Under the pieces are notes generated by a model that was given only the letters and a program-made list of their open reading frames with translations, was not told the DNA's origin and ran no database searches. 64,000 nucleotides of DNA from Plantago major. Its lineage: Eukaryota; Streptophyta; Magnoliopsida; Lamiales; Plantaginaceae. The position numbers and the translations under genes were made by a program. Position 1 is the first letter of the stretch. Every line of letters begins with the position of its first letter. Location of the stretch: positions 210,443-274,442 of the forward strand of contig JAIFAC010000032.1 of NCBI GenBank assembly GCA_026545765.1, given 5' to 3'. Positions 49,452 through 61,698 of the stretch are shown piece by piece.

Positions 49452-50375
49452 GTGTGTTGTTTAACTCTCGAGTAGAGTTATTCGTTTGTTGTTCATCCAT
49501 CTCCAAAGTTTGTTGTTTATATCTCTCAAGTAGATTTGTTCCTTTGTTGTTTATTCAACACCTTTTGTGTTTTGTTTAACTCTCAACTAGAGTTCTTCAT
49601 TCGTTATTTTATTACTCCGCTTGTGTGTAGTTTAAATCTCAAATTGACTTCTCCGTTTGTAATTATCTCTCTCCCATTATTGTTTCATTTAACTCCCGAG
49701 TTGAATTTTATACTTGTTGTTTATCCCAATCCATATGTGTGTTGATTAATTCTCAAGTAGTGTTCTTCGTTTGTGATACTCTTACTCCTTCTGTGTATTG
49801 TTTAAATCTCGAATAGACTTCTTTATTTGACATTATCCCACTCCTTTAGTGTGTTGTTTAACTCTCGTGTAGAGTTATTCGTTTGTTCTTATTCCCTCTC
49901 CAAAGTCTGTCGTTTATATCTCTCAAGTAGAGTTTCTCGTTTGTTGTTTATTAAAATCCTTTTGTGTTATGTTTAACTCTCAAGTAGAGTTCTTCGTTCG
50001 TTATTTTATTACTCCTCTTGTGAGTTATTTAAATCTCAAATTGCCTTCTCCGTTTTTTATTATCCCACTCCTTTATTGTGTTGTTTAACTCTCGAGTAGA
50101 ATTTAACATTTGTTGTTTATCCTAATCCATATGTGTGTTGTTTAACTCTTAAGTGGTGTTCATCGTTTGTGATACTCTTACTCCTTCTGTGTTTTGTTTG
50201 AATCTCGAATAGACTTCTTTGTTTGACATTATCCCACTCCTTTAGTGTGTTGTTCCACTCCTTATATGTGTTCTTTAACTCTTAAGTAGTGTTCTTCGTT
50301 TGTGTACTCTTACTCCTTCTGTGTTTTGTGTGAATTTCGAATAGACGTCTTTGTTTGACATTATCCCCTCCTTTA
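49452..50375 (+). repeat. 17-mer with E3 deletion
   Basis: 924 bp, 36 shorter than standard because of E3 (50245-50265). C1 has ctcaactagag, shared with the units at 47129 and 51424. Confidence 0.86.
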
Positions 50376-51423
50376 GTGTGTTGTTTAACTCTCGAGTAGA
50401 GTTATTCGTTTGTTGTTCATCCATCTCCAAAGTTTGTTGTTTATATCTCTCAAGTAGATTTGTTCCTTTGTTGTTTATTCAACACCTTTTGTGTTTTGTT
50501 TAACTCTCAAGTAGAGTTCTTCATTCGTTATTTTATTACTCCGCGTGTGTGTAGTTTTAATCTCAAATTGCCTTCTCCGTTTTTTATTATCCCACTCCTT
50601 TATTGTGTTGTTTAACTCTCGAGTAGAATTTAACATTTGTTGTTTATCCTAATCCATATGTGTGTTGTTTAACTCTCAAGTGGTGTTCATCGTTTGTGAT
50701 ACTCTTACTCCTTCTGTGTTTTGTTTGAATCTCGAATAGACTTCTTTGTTTGACATTATCCCACTCCTTTAGTGTGTTGTTCCACTCCTTATGTGTTCTT
50801 TAACTCTTAAGTAGTGTTCTTCGTTTGTGTACTCTTACTCATACGTGTTTTGTGTGAATTTCGATTAGACGTCTTTGTTTGACATTATCCCCTCCTTTAG
50901 TGTTTTGTTTAACTCTCGAGTAGAGTTATATTGTTGTTCATCCATCTCCAAAGTTTGTTGTTTATATCTCTCAAGTAGATTTGTTCCTTTGTTGTTTATT
51001 CAACACCTTTTGTGTTTTGTTTAACTCTCAAGTAGAGTTCTTCATTCGTTATTTTATTACTCCGCGTGTGTGTAGTTTTAATCTCAAATTGCCTTCTCCG
51101 TTTTTTATTATCCCACTCCTTTATTGTGTTGTTTAACTCTCGAGTAGAATTTAACATTTGTTGTTTATCCTAATCCATATGTGTGTTGTTTAACTCTCAA
51201 GTGGTGTTCATCGTTTGTGATACTCTTACTCCTTCTGTGTTTTGTTTGAATCTCGAATAGACTTCTTTGTTTGACATTATCCCACTCCTTTAGTGTGTTG
51301 TTCCACTCCTTATGTGTGTTCTTTAACTCTTAAGTAGTGTTCTTCGTTTGTGTACTCTTACTCCTTCTGTGTTTTGTGTGAATTTCGAATAGACGTCTTT
51401 GTTTGACATTATCCCCTCCTTTA
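50376..51423 (+). repeat. Two beta 10-mers with E3 deletion (starts 50376, 50900)
   Basis: 524 bp each, both with gtagttttaatctc in D. The second starts with the gtgttttg form of A1, follows a gattagacg form of G3 and has a short loss in A1 (gttatattgttg). Confidence 0.85.
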
Positions 51424-53257
51424 GTGTGTTGTTTAACTCTCGAGTAGAGTTATTCGTTTGTTGTTCATCCATCTCCAAAGTTTGTTGTTTATATCTCTCA
51501 AGTAGATTTGTTCCTTTGTTGTTTATTCAACACCTTTTGTGTTTTGTTTAACTCTCAACTAGAGTTCTTCATTCGTTATTTTATTACTCCGCTTGTGTGT
51601 AGTTTAAATCTCAAATTGACTTCTCCGTTTGTAATTATCTCTCTCCCATTATTGTTTCATTTAACTCCCGAGTTGAATTTTATACTTGTTGTTTATCCCA
51701 ATCCATATGTGTGTTGATTAATTCTCAAGTAGTGTTCTTCGTTTGTGATACTCTTACTCCTTCTGTGTTTTGTGTGAATTTCGAATAGACGTCTTTGTTT
51801 GACATTATCCCCTCCTTTAGTGTGTTGTTTAACTCTCGAGTAGAGTTATTCGTTTGTTCTTATTCCCTCTCCAAAGTCTGTCGTTTATATCTCTCAAGTA
51901 GAGTTTCTCGTTTGTTGTTTATTAAAATCCTTTTGTGTTTTGTTTAACTCTCAAGTAGAGTTCTTCGTTCGTTATTTTATTACTCCTCCTGTGAGTTATT
52001 TAAATCTCAAATTGCCTTCTCCGTTTTTTATTATCCCACTCCTTTATTGTGTTGTTTAACTCTCGAGTAGAATTTAACATTTGTTGTTTATCCTAATCCA
52101 TATGTGTGTTGTTTAACTCTTAAGTGGTGTTCATCGTTTGTGATACTCTTACTCCTTCTGTGTTTTGTTTGAATCTCGAATAGACTTCTTTGTTTGACAT
52201 TATCCCACTCCTTTAGTGTGTTGTTCCACTCCTTATGTGTGTTCTTTAACTCTTAAGTAGTGTTCTTCGTTTGTGTACTCTTACTCCTTCTATGTTTTGT
52301 GTGAATTTCGAATAGACGTCTTTGTTTGACATTATCCCCTCCTTTAGTGTGTTGTTTAACTCTCGAGTAGAGTTATTCGTTTGTTGTTCATCCATCTCCA
52401 AAGTTTGTTGTTTATATCTCTCAAGTAGATTTGTTCGTTTGTTGTTTATTCAACACCTTTTGTGTTTTGTTTAACTCTCAAGTAGAGTTCTTCATTCGTT
52501 ATTTTATTACTCCGCTTGTGTGTAGTTTAAATTTCAAATTGACTTTATCTCTCTCCCATTATTGTTTCATTTAACTCCCGAGTTGAATTTTATACTTGTT
52601 GTTTATCCCAATCCATATGTGTGTTGATTAATTCTCAAGTAGTGTTCTTCGTTTGTGATACTCTTACTCCTTCTGTGTATTGTTTAAATCTCGAATAGAC
52701 TTCTTTATTTGACATTATCCCACTCCTTTAGTGTGTTGTTTAACTCTCGAGTAGAGTTATTCGTTTGTTCTTATTCCCTCTCCAAAGTCTGTCGTTTATA
52801 TCTCTCAAGTAGAGTTTCTCGTTTGTTGTTTATTAAAATCCTTTTGTGTTTTGTTTAACTCTCAAGTAGAGTTCTTCGTTCGTTATTTTATTACTCCTCC
52901 TGTGAGTTATTTAAATCTCAAATTGCCTTCTCCGTTTTTTATTATCCCACTCCTTTATTGTGTTGTTTAACTCTCGAGTAGAATTTAACATTTGTTGTTT
53001 ATCCTAATCCATATGTGTGTTGTTTAACTCTTAAGTGGTGTTCATCGTTTGTGATACTCTTACTCCTTCTGTGTTTTGTTTGAATCTCGAATAGACTTCT
53101 TTGTTTGACATTATCCCACTCCTTTAGTGTGTTGTTCCACTCCTTATGTGTGTTCTTTAACTCTTAAGTAGTGTTCTTCGTTTGTGTACTCTTACTCCTT
53201 CTATGTTTTGTGTGAATTTCGAATAGACGTCTTTGTTTGACATTATCCCCTCCTTTA
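51424..53257 (+). repeat. Two 17-mers with E3 deletion (starts 51424, 52347)
   Basis: 923 and 911 bp. In the first, G1 before A2 is entirely G3-like (about 51766-51819), giving a second GACGTC. The second has the same 13-bp D1 deletion as the first unit of the window (near 52541). Confidence 0.86.
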
Positions 53258-54217
53258 GTGTGTTGTTTAACTCTCGAGTAGAGTTATTCGTTTGTTGTTC
53301 ATCCATCTCCAAAGTTTGTTGTTTATATCTCTCAAGTAGATTTGTTCGTTTGTTGTTTATTCAACACCTTTTGTGTTTTGTTTAACTCTCAAGTAGAGTT
53401 CTTCATTCGTTATTTTATTACTCTGCTTGTGTGTAGTTTAAATCTCAAATTGACTTCTCCGTTTGTAATTATCTCTCTCCCATTATTGTTTTATTTAACT
53501 CCCGAGTTGAATTTTATACTTGTTGTATATCCCAATCCATATGTGTGTTGATTAATTCTCAAGTAGTGTTCTTCGTTTGTGATACTCTTACTCCTTCTGT
53601 GTATTGTTTAAATCTCGAATAGACTTCTTTATTTGACATTATTCCACTCCTTTAGTGTGTTGTTTAACTCTCGAGTAGAGTTATTCGTTTGTTCTTATTC
53701 CCTCTCCAAAGTCTGTCGTTTATATCTCTCAAGTAGAGTTTCTCGTTTGTTGTTTATTAAAATCCTTTTGTGTTTTGTTTAACTCTCAAGTAGAGTTCTT
53801 CGTTCGTTATTTTATTACTCCTCCTGTGAGTTGTTTAAATCTCAAATTGCCTTCTCCGTTTTTTATTATCCCACTCCTTTATTGTGTTGTTTAACTCTCG
53901 AGTAGAATTTAACATTTGTTGTTTATCCTAATCCATATGTGTGTTGTTTAACTCTTAAGTGGTGTTCTTCGTTTGTGATACTCTGACTCCTTCTGTGTTT
54001 TGTTTGAATCTCAAATAGACTTCTTTGTTTGACATTATCCCACTCCTTTAGTGTGTTGTTTAACTCTCGCGTAGAATTTTACATTTGTTGTTTATCCCAC
54101 TCCTTATGTGTGTTCTTTAACTCTTAAGCAGTGTTCTTCGTTTGTGTACTCTTACCCCTTCTGTGTTTTGTGTAAATCTCGACTAGACGTCTTTGTTTGA
54201 CATTATCCCCTCTTTTA
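53258..54217 (+). repeat. 17-mer, partner of the unit at 47129
   Basis: 960 bp with full E3, ttgttgtatatccc in E1, gacattattccac in G1, gatactctgactcc in F2 and the gactagacg form of G3, as in the unit 6129 bp upstream. Confidence 0.87.
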
Positions 54218-54525
54218 GTGTGTTGTTTAACTCTCGAGTAGAGTTATTCGTTTGTTGTTCATCCATCTCCAAAGTTTGTTGTTTATATCTCTCAAGTAGA
54301 GTTTCTCGTTTGTTGTTTATTAAAATCCTTTTGTGTTTTGTTTAACTCTCAAGTAGAGTTCTTCGTTCGTTATTTTATTACTCCGCGTGTGTGTAGTTTA
54401 AATCTCAAATTGCCTTCTCCGTTTTTAACTCTCAAGTAGTGTTCTTCGTTTGTGTACTCTTACTCCTTCTGTGTTTTGTGTGAATTTCGATTAGACGTCT
54501 TTGTTTGACATTATCCCCTCCTTTA
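54218..54525 (+). repeat. Fused short unit (~308 bp), copy 3
   Basis: Same joint as copies 1 and 2, again placed directly after a 17-mer ending in gactagacg. Confidence 0.86.
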
Positions 54526-55052
54526 GTGTTTTGTTTAACTCTCGAGTAGAGTTATTCGTTTGTTGTTCATCCATCTCCAAAGTTTGTTGTTTATATCTCT
54601 CAAGTAGATTTGTTCCTTTGTTGTTTATTCAACACCTTTTGTGTTTTGTTTAACTCTCAAGTAGAGTTCTTCATTCGTTATTTTATTACTCCGCGTGTGT
54701 GTAGTTTTAATCTCAAATTGCCTTCTCCGTTTTTTATTATCCCACTCCTTTATTGTGTTGTTTAACTCTCGAGTAGAATTTAACATTTGTTGTTTATCCT
54801 AATCCATATGTGTGTTGTTTAACTCTCAAGTGGTGTTCATCGTTTGTGATACTCTTACTCCTTCTGTGTTTTGTTTGAATCTCGAATAGACTTCTTTGTT
54901 TGACATTATCCCACTCCTTTAGTGTGTTGTTCCACTCCTTATGTGTGTTCTTTAACTCTTAAGTAGTGTTCTTCGTTTGTGTACTCTTACTCCTTCTATG
55001 TTTTGTGTGAATTTCGAATAGACGTCTTTGTTTGACATTATCCCCTCCTTTA
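54526..55052 (+). repeat. Beta 10-mer with E3 deletion
   Basis: 527 bp, gtagttttaatctc in D, E3 reduced at 54922-54942. A1 starts with the gtgttttg form. Confidence 0.86.
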
Positions 55053-55991
55053 GTGTGTTGTTTAACTCTCGAGTAGAGTTATTCGTTTGTTGTTCATCCA
55101 TCTCCAAAGTTTGTTGTTTATATCTCTCAAGTAGATTTGTTCCTTTGTTGTTTATTCAACACCTTTTGTGTTTTGTTTAACTCTCAAGTAGAGTTCTTCA
55201 TTCGTTATTTTATTACTCCGCTTGTGTGTAGTTTAAATCTCAAATTGACTTCTCCGTTTGTAATTATCTCTCTCCCATTATCGTTTCATTTATTTAACTC
55301 CCGAGTTGAATTTTATACTTGTTGTTTATCCCAATCCATATGTGTGTTGATTAATTCTCAAGTAGTGTTCTTCGTTTGTGATACTCTTACTCCCTCTGTG
55401 TATTGTTTAAATCTCAGACCAAACTTCTTTATTTGACATTATCCTCCTTTAGTGTATTTATTTTAGCTCTCGAGTAGAGTTATTCCGTTTATTCTTGTCC
55501 CTTTTCTCCAAGTCGTAGTTATATCTCTCAGTAAAGAGTTTCTCGTTTGTTGTTTGTTAAAAATCCTTTTTGTGTTTTGTTTAACTCTCGAAGTGAGTTC
55601 TTCGTTACGTTATTTGTACTCCTCATGAGTTGTTTAAATCTCAAATTGCCTTCTCAGATTTTTTTATTATCCTCCTTTATTGGGTTGTTTAACTCTCGGT
55701 AGAATTTAACATTGTTGTTATCCTAATCATATGTGTGTTTTAACTCTTAAATTGGTATTTACGTTTGTGATACTCGCTCTACATACGTGTTTTGTTTGAA
55801 TGTGAATAGACTTCTTTGTTTGACGTATCCCTCCTTTAGTGTATTTGTTTAACTCTAGTAAATTTACATTTGTTGTTTATCCTCTTATGTGTGTTCTTTG
55901 CTCTTAAGCGGTGTTCTTGATTTTGTACTCTTACCCTTACATGTTTTGTGTAAATCTAGAGCTAGGCTTTGTTTGACATTATCCCTCTTTT
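55053..55991 (+). repeat. 17-mer that turns noisy at about 55415
   Basis: 939 bp. Up to F1 it is clean, with the 4-bp gain catttatttaac in E1. From ctcagaccaaac on, almost every monomer carries small insertions or deletions. E3 is present but damaged. Confidence 0.8.
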
Positions 55992-56294
55992 GTTAATTGT
56001 TTAACTCCTAAAGATGCGATTTATTACGTTTGTTCATCCATCTCCAAGTTTATTTGTTTATATCTCTCAAGTAGAGTTTCGTTTGTTTGTTAAAACCACT
56101 TTTTGTGTTTTGTTTAACTCTCAGTAGAGTTCTTCGTTCGTTATTTTATTACTCGCGTGTGTGTAGTTTAAATCTCAAATTGCCTTCCTCCGTTTTTAAC
56201 TATCAAGTAGTGTTCTTAGTTTGTGTATCTTTACTCATACGTGTTTTTGTGTGAATTTGATTAAAATACTTTGTTTGACATTGTCCTCCTTTGA
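55992..56294 (+). repeat. Fused short unit, copy 4 (noisy)
   Basis: About 303 bp; the D-to-F joint reads ctccgtttttaactatcaag. It again follows a degraded gctagg form of G3, as the clean copies follow gactagacg. Confidence 0.72.
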
Positions 56295-56809
56295 GTGTTT
56301 TGTTTTGCTCTCGGTAGAGTTATTCGTTTTATTGTTCATCGTCTCCAAAGTTTGTTGTTTATATCTCTGAAGTAGATTTGTTCCTTTGTTGTTTATTAAC
56401 CTTTTGTGTTTGTTTTTAACTCTCAAGTAAGTTCTTCATTGATTATTTATTACTCCCGGCGTGTGTGTATGTTTTAATCTCAAATTGCCTTCTCCGTTTT
56501 TTATTATCACTCCTTTATTGTATTTGTTTTATCTCAGTAGAATTTAACATTTGTTGTTATCCTAATCCCACTTATGTGTATTTGTTTAGCTCTCAGTGGT
56601 GTTCATCGTTTGTGATACTCTTACTCCTTACATGTTTTTGTTTGAATCTCGAATAGACTGCTGTTTGACATTATCCTCCTTTAGTGTGTTGTTTCACTCC
56701 TTATGTGTTCTTTTGTCTTAAGTAGTGTTTCTTAACCCGTTTGTGTACTTACTCCTTCTATGTTTTGTGAATTTGAATAGGCGTCTTGTTTGACATTGTC
56801 CCTCCTTTA
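56295..56809 (+). repeat. Beta 10-mer with E3 deletion (noisy)
   Basis: About 515 bp; A1 begins with a gtgttttg form, and the E3 remnant lies at 56684-56704. Confidence 0.7.
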
Positions 56810-57182
56810 GTGTGTTGTTTTATCTCGAGTAGAGTTATTAATTTCAGTGTTCATCCATCTCAAGTTTGTTTATATCTCTGGTAAATTTGTTTCCTTTGTT
56901 TATTCAACACTTTTGTGTTTGTTTAACTCTCAGTAGGATTCTTCGTTAATTATTTATTACTCCGCTTGTATAGTTTAAATCTCAAATTGACTTCTCCGTT
57001 TGTAATTATCTCTCTCCCATTATTGTTTCATTTAACTCGAGTTGAATTATATGCTTGTTTATCCCGATCCGTATATTATTGTTGATTAATTCTCAAGTAG
57101 TGTTCTTCGTTTGTGATACTCATGCATTATTGTTATTTAAATCTAGAATGAACTTTGCTTTGTTGACATTATCACTCCTTTA
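56810..57182 (+). repeat. 7-mer unit (noisy)
   Basis: About 373 bp: A1 to G1, then a new A1-type monomer (attcatccatctc) instead of A2. Confidence 0.68.
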
Positions 57183-59036
57183 GTGTAACATTAACTCTCG
57201 AGTAGAGTTATTAGATTTGTTACATTCATCCATCTCAAAGTTTGTTGTTTATATCTCTCAGAAATGATTTGTTCCTTTGTTTGTTTATTCAACACCTTTT
57301 GTGTTTGTTTAACTCTCAAGTAGAGTTCTTCATTCGTTATTATTTTATTCTCACGGCTTGTGTGTAGTTTAAATCTCAAATTAACTACTCCGTTTGTAAT
57401 TATCTCTCTCCATTATTGTTTCATTTTATCTCCGGGTTAATTTTATACTTGTTGTTTATCCCATTCGTTGAGCGTATTGATTAATTCTCAAGTAGTGTTC
57501 TTCGTTTGTGATACTCTTACTCCTTCCGTGTATGTTTAAATCTCGAATAGACTTACAACTTTATTTGACATTATCCCTCCTTTAGTGTGTTGTTTAACTC
57601 TCAGGTAAGTTATTGCGTTTTGTTCTTATTCCCTCTCAAAATGTACATGATTTATATCTCTCAGTAGAGTTTCTCGTTTGTTGTTTATTAAAATCCTTTT
57701 GTGTTTGTTTAACTCTCAGTAGAGTTCTTAGATTAGGTTATTTTATTACTCCTCACATGATTATTTAAATCTCAAATTGCCTTCTCCGTTTTTTCGGCCC
57801 TTATCCCACTCCTTTATTGTGTTGTTTAACTCTCGGTAGAATTTAACATTTGTTGTTTATCCTAATCCATATGTGTATTTGTTTAACTCTTAAGTGGTGT
57901 TCGTAGTTTGTGATACTCTTACTCCTTACATGTTTTTGTTTGAATCTCGAATAGACTTCTTTGTTTGACATTATCCCCTCCTTTGGCGTGTTGTTCCCTC
58001 CTTATGTGTGTTGTTTAACTCATAAGTAGTGTTCTTTGTTTCTGTACTCTTACTCCTTCTGTGTTTTGTGTGAATTTCGAATAGACGTCTTTGTTTGACA
58101 TTATCCCCTTCTTTAGTGTGTTGTTTAACTCTCGAGTAGAGTTATTAGTTTGTTGTTAATACATCTAAATAGTTTGTTGTTTATTTCTCTCAAGTAGTTT
58201 GTTTCTTTTGTTGTTTTATTCAACACCTTTTTGTGTTTTGTTTAACTCTCAAGTAGAGTTCTTCATTCGTTATTTTATTACTCCGCTTGTGTGTAGTTTA
58301 AATCTCAAATTGACTTCTCGTTTGTAATTATCTCTCTCCCATTATTGTTTTATTGCTCCAGTTGAATTTTATACTTGTTGTTTATCCCAATCCATATGTG
58401 TGTTGATTAATTCTCAAGTAGTGTTCTTAGATTTGTATTTACTCTTACTCCTATTGTTTAAATCTCAGATAGACTTCTTTATTTGACATTATCCTCCTTT
58501 AGTGTGTTGTTTAACTCTCGGTAGAGTTATTTGTTTTGTTCTTATTCCTCTCCAAATTATCGTTTATATCTCTCAAGTAAGTTTCTCGTTTGTTGTTAAA
58601 ATCCTTTTTGTGTTTGTTTATCTCAGTAAGTTCTTAGTTTATTTATTACTCCTCCATGAGTTGTTTAAATCTCAAATTACCTTCTCCGTTTTTATTATCC
58701 CACTCCTTTATTGTGTTGTTTAACTCTCGGTAAATTTAACATTTGTTGTTTATCCTAATCCATATGTGTGTTGTTTAACTCTTAAGTGGTGTTCATCGTT
58801 TGTGATACTCGGCTCATTCTTTGTTTTGTTTGAATCTGAATAGACTTCTTTGTTTGACATTATCACTCCTTTAATGTGTTGTTTAAGCTCCGGCGTAGAA
58901 TTTTACATTTGTTGTTTATCCCTCCTTGTGTGTTCTTTAACTCTTAAGCGGTGTTCTTCGTTTGTGTACTCTTACCCTTACATGTTTTGTGTAAATCTCG
59001 AATGAGCGTCTTTTGTTTGACATTATCCCTCTTTTA
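57183..59036 (+). repeat. Two 17-mers (starts 57183, 58116), noisy
   Basis: About 933 and 921 bp. The first has a shortened E3 (gcgtgttgttccctcc, 57986-58005). The second has full E3 and a cleaner start at 58.08-58.43 kb. Confidence 0.72.
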
Positions 59037-59429
59037 GTGTGTTGTTTAACTCTCGGTAGAGTTATTCGTTTGTTGTTCATCCATCTCCAAAGTTTGTTGT
59101 TTATATCTCTCAAGTAGATTTGTTCGTTTGTTGTTTATTCAACACCTTTTTTGTTTTGTTTAACTCTCAAGTAGAGTTCTTCATTCGTTATTTTATTACT
59201 CTGCTTGTGTAGTTTAAATCTCAAATTGACTTCTCCGTTTGTATTATCTCTCTCCTTTATTGTTTCATTTAACTCGAGTTGAATTTACTTGTTGTTTATC
59301 CTAATCCATATGTGCCTCCTTATGTGTTTTAACTCTCAAGTAGTGTTCTTCGTTTGTGATACTCTTACTCCTTACATGTTTGTGTGAATTTCGATTAGAC
59401 GTCTTTGTTTGACATTATCCCCTCCTTTA
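59037..59429 (+). repeat. 7-mer unit with an E/F fusion
   Basis: About 393 bp: A1-D1, E, then a joint at about 59311-59335 where the E tail and F start carry an extra cctccttatgtg, then F and a gattagacg form of G3. Confidence 0.72.
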
Positions 59430-60382
59430 GTGTTTTGTTTAACTCTCGAGTAGAGTTATTCGTTTGTTGTTCATCCATCTCCAAAGTTTGTTGTTTATAT
59501 CTCTCAAGTAGATTTGTTCCTTTGTTGTTTATTCAACACCTTTTGTGTTTTGTTTAACTCTCAAGTAGAGTTCTTCATTCGTTATTTTATTACTCCGCTT
59601 GTGTGTAGTTTAAATCTCAAATTGACTTCTCCGTTTGTAATTATCTCTCCCATTATTGTTTCATTTAACTCCCGAGTTGAATTTTATACTTGTTGTTTAT
59701 CCAAATCCATATGTGTGTTGATTAATTCTCAAGTAGTGTTCTTAGTTTGTGATACTCTTACTCATACATGTATTGTTTAAATCTCGAATAGACTTCTTTA
59801 TTTGACACTATCCCACTCCTTTAGTGTGTTGTTTAACTCTCGGTAGAGTTATTCGTTTGTTCTTATTCCCTCTCCAAGTCATGTGTTTATATCTCTCAAA
59901 AGAGTTTCTCGTTTGTTGTTTATTAAAATCCTTTTGTGTTTTGTTTAACTCTCAAGTAGAGTTCTTCGTTCGTTATTTTATTACTCCTCCTGTGAGTTAT
60001 TTAAATCTCAAATTGCCTTCTCCGTTTTTTATTATCCCACTCCTTTATTGTGTTGTTTAACTCTCGAGTAGAATTTAAAATTTGTTGTTTATCCTAATCC
60101 ATATGTGTGTTGTTTAACTCTTAAGTGGTGTTCATCGTTTGTGATACTCTTACTCCTTCTTTGTTTTGTGTGAATCTCGAATAGACTTCTTTGTTTGACA
60201 TTATCCCACTCCTTAATGTGTTGTTTAACTGTCGCGTAGAATTTTACATTTGTTGTTTATCCCACTCCTTATGTGTGTTCTTTAACTCTTAAGTAGTGTT
60301 CTTCGTTTGTGTACTCTTACTCCTTCTGTGTTTTGTGTGAATTTCGAATAGACGTCTTTGTTTGACATTATCCCCTCCTTTA
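59430..60382 (+). repeat. 17-mer in the clean island
   Basis: 953 bp, starting with the gtgttttg form of A1. Its E2-E3 segment carries aatttaaaatttg, ctttgttttgtgtgaatc, ccttaatgtg and aactgtcgcg, all also found in the 24-mer at 40161. Confidence 0.85.
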
Positions 60383-60938
60383 GTGTGTTGTTTAACTCTC
60401 GAGTAGAGTTATTCGTTTGTTGTTCATCCATCTCCAAAGTTTGTTGTTTATATCTCTCAAGTAGATTTGTTCCTTTGTTGTTTATTCAACACCTTTTGTG
60501 TTTTGTTTAACTCTCAAGTAGAGTTCTTCATTCGTTATTTTATTACTCCTCCTGTGTGTTGTTTAAATCTCAAGTTGCTTTCTCCGTTTGTAATTATCCC
60601 ACTCCATTATTGTTTGTTTAACTCCCGAGTTGAATTTTATACTTGTTTTTTATCCCAATCCATATGTGTGTTGATTAATTCTAAAGTAGTGTTCTTCGTT
60701 TGTGATACTCTTACTCCTTCCGTGTATTGTTTAAATCTCGAATGGACTTCTTTGTTTACATTATCCCACTCCTTTAGTGTGTTGTTTAACTCTCGCATAG
60801 AATTTTACATTTGTTGTTTATCCCACTCCTTATGTGTGTTCTTTAACTCTTAAGTAGTGTTCTTCGTTTGTACTCTTACTCATACATGTTTTGTGTGAAT
60901 TTGAATAGGCGTCTTTGTTTGACATTATCCCTCCTTTG
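60383..60938 (+). repeat. Alpha-like 10-mer with mosaic D
   Basis: 556 bp. D and E are mosaics (ctcaagttgctttctcc; cattattgtttg). F1 carries aattctaaagtag and ccttccgtgtattg, as in the 10-mers at 41515 and 42079. Confidence 0.8.
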
Positions 60939-61698
60939 GTGTGTTGTTTAACTCTCGAGTAGAGTTATTAGTTTTGTTCATCCATCTCCAAGTTTGTTGT
61001 TTTATATCTCTCAAGTAGATTTGTTAGTTTGTTGTTTATTCAACCTTTTTGTGTTTTGTTTAACTCTCAAGTAGAGTTCTTCATTAGTTATTTTATTACT
61101 CCTTTGTGTGTAGTTTAAATCTCAAATTGACTTCTCCGTTTGTAATTATCTCTCCCATTATTGTTTTATTTAACTCCCGAGTTGAATTTTATACTTGTTG
61201 TATGTCCCAATCCATATGTGTGTTGATTAATTCTCAAGTAGTGTTCGTTTGTGATACTCTTACTCATACATGTATTGTTTAAATCTCAATAGACTTCTTT
61301 GTTGACATTATTCCACTCCTTTAGTGTGTTGTTTAACTCTGGTAGAGTTATAAGTTTGTTCTTATTCCCTCTCCAAAGTACGTTTATATCTCTCAGTAGA
61401 GTTTCTCGTTTGTTGTTTATTAAATCCTTTTGTGTTTTGTTTTAACTCTCAGTAGAGTTCTTACGTTCGTTATTTATTACTCCTCTGTGAGTTGTTTAAA
61501 TCTCAAATTGCCTTCTCCGTTTTTATTATCCTCCTTTGTTGTGTTGTTTAACTCTCGGTAGAATTTAACATTTGTTGTTATCTAATCCATATGTGTGTTG
61601 TTTAACTCTTAAGTGGTGTTCTTGGTTTGTGATACTCTTACATACGTTTTGTTTGAATCTCGAATAGGCGTCTTTGTTTGACATTATCCCCTCTTTTA
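60939..61698 (+). repeat. 14-mer unit (7+7, no E3-G3)
   Basis: About 760 bp. A1-G1 and A2-F2 are followed by a G2/G3 hybrid (tttgaatctcgaataggcg) and then a new A1, so the terminal E3-F3-G3 triplet is missing. Many small losses. Confidence 0.75.

Larger units (their letters stand above)
55415..59036 (+). repeat. Noisy zone 1: same array, many small indels
   Basis: Unit order stays readable but 1-3 bp gains and losses occur in nearly every monomer. Repeated forms include ctcgg for ctcgag, tctcag for tctcaag, ccctcc or cctcc for cccactcc, and attag for attcg. Odd inserts such as ttttcggcccttatccc (57793-57809) are unlike the rest. It could be old, unhomogenised satellite or a poorly corrected assembly segment. 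Confidence 0.75.

Noticed and set aside
978-60853. About 40 near-identical + strand open frames of 69 codons, and longer versions up to 128, with a leucine/cysteine/phenylalanine-rich product
   Set aside because: They start at TTG, not ATG, at the same point of B1 in each unit and stop at the same place, so they track the repeat. Monomers of 55, 56, 57 and 59 bp shift the frame. The ATGs at F starts reach TAA after three codons. There is no codon bias, promoter or ribosome-binding context, and the open frame follows from the T-rich strand.
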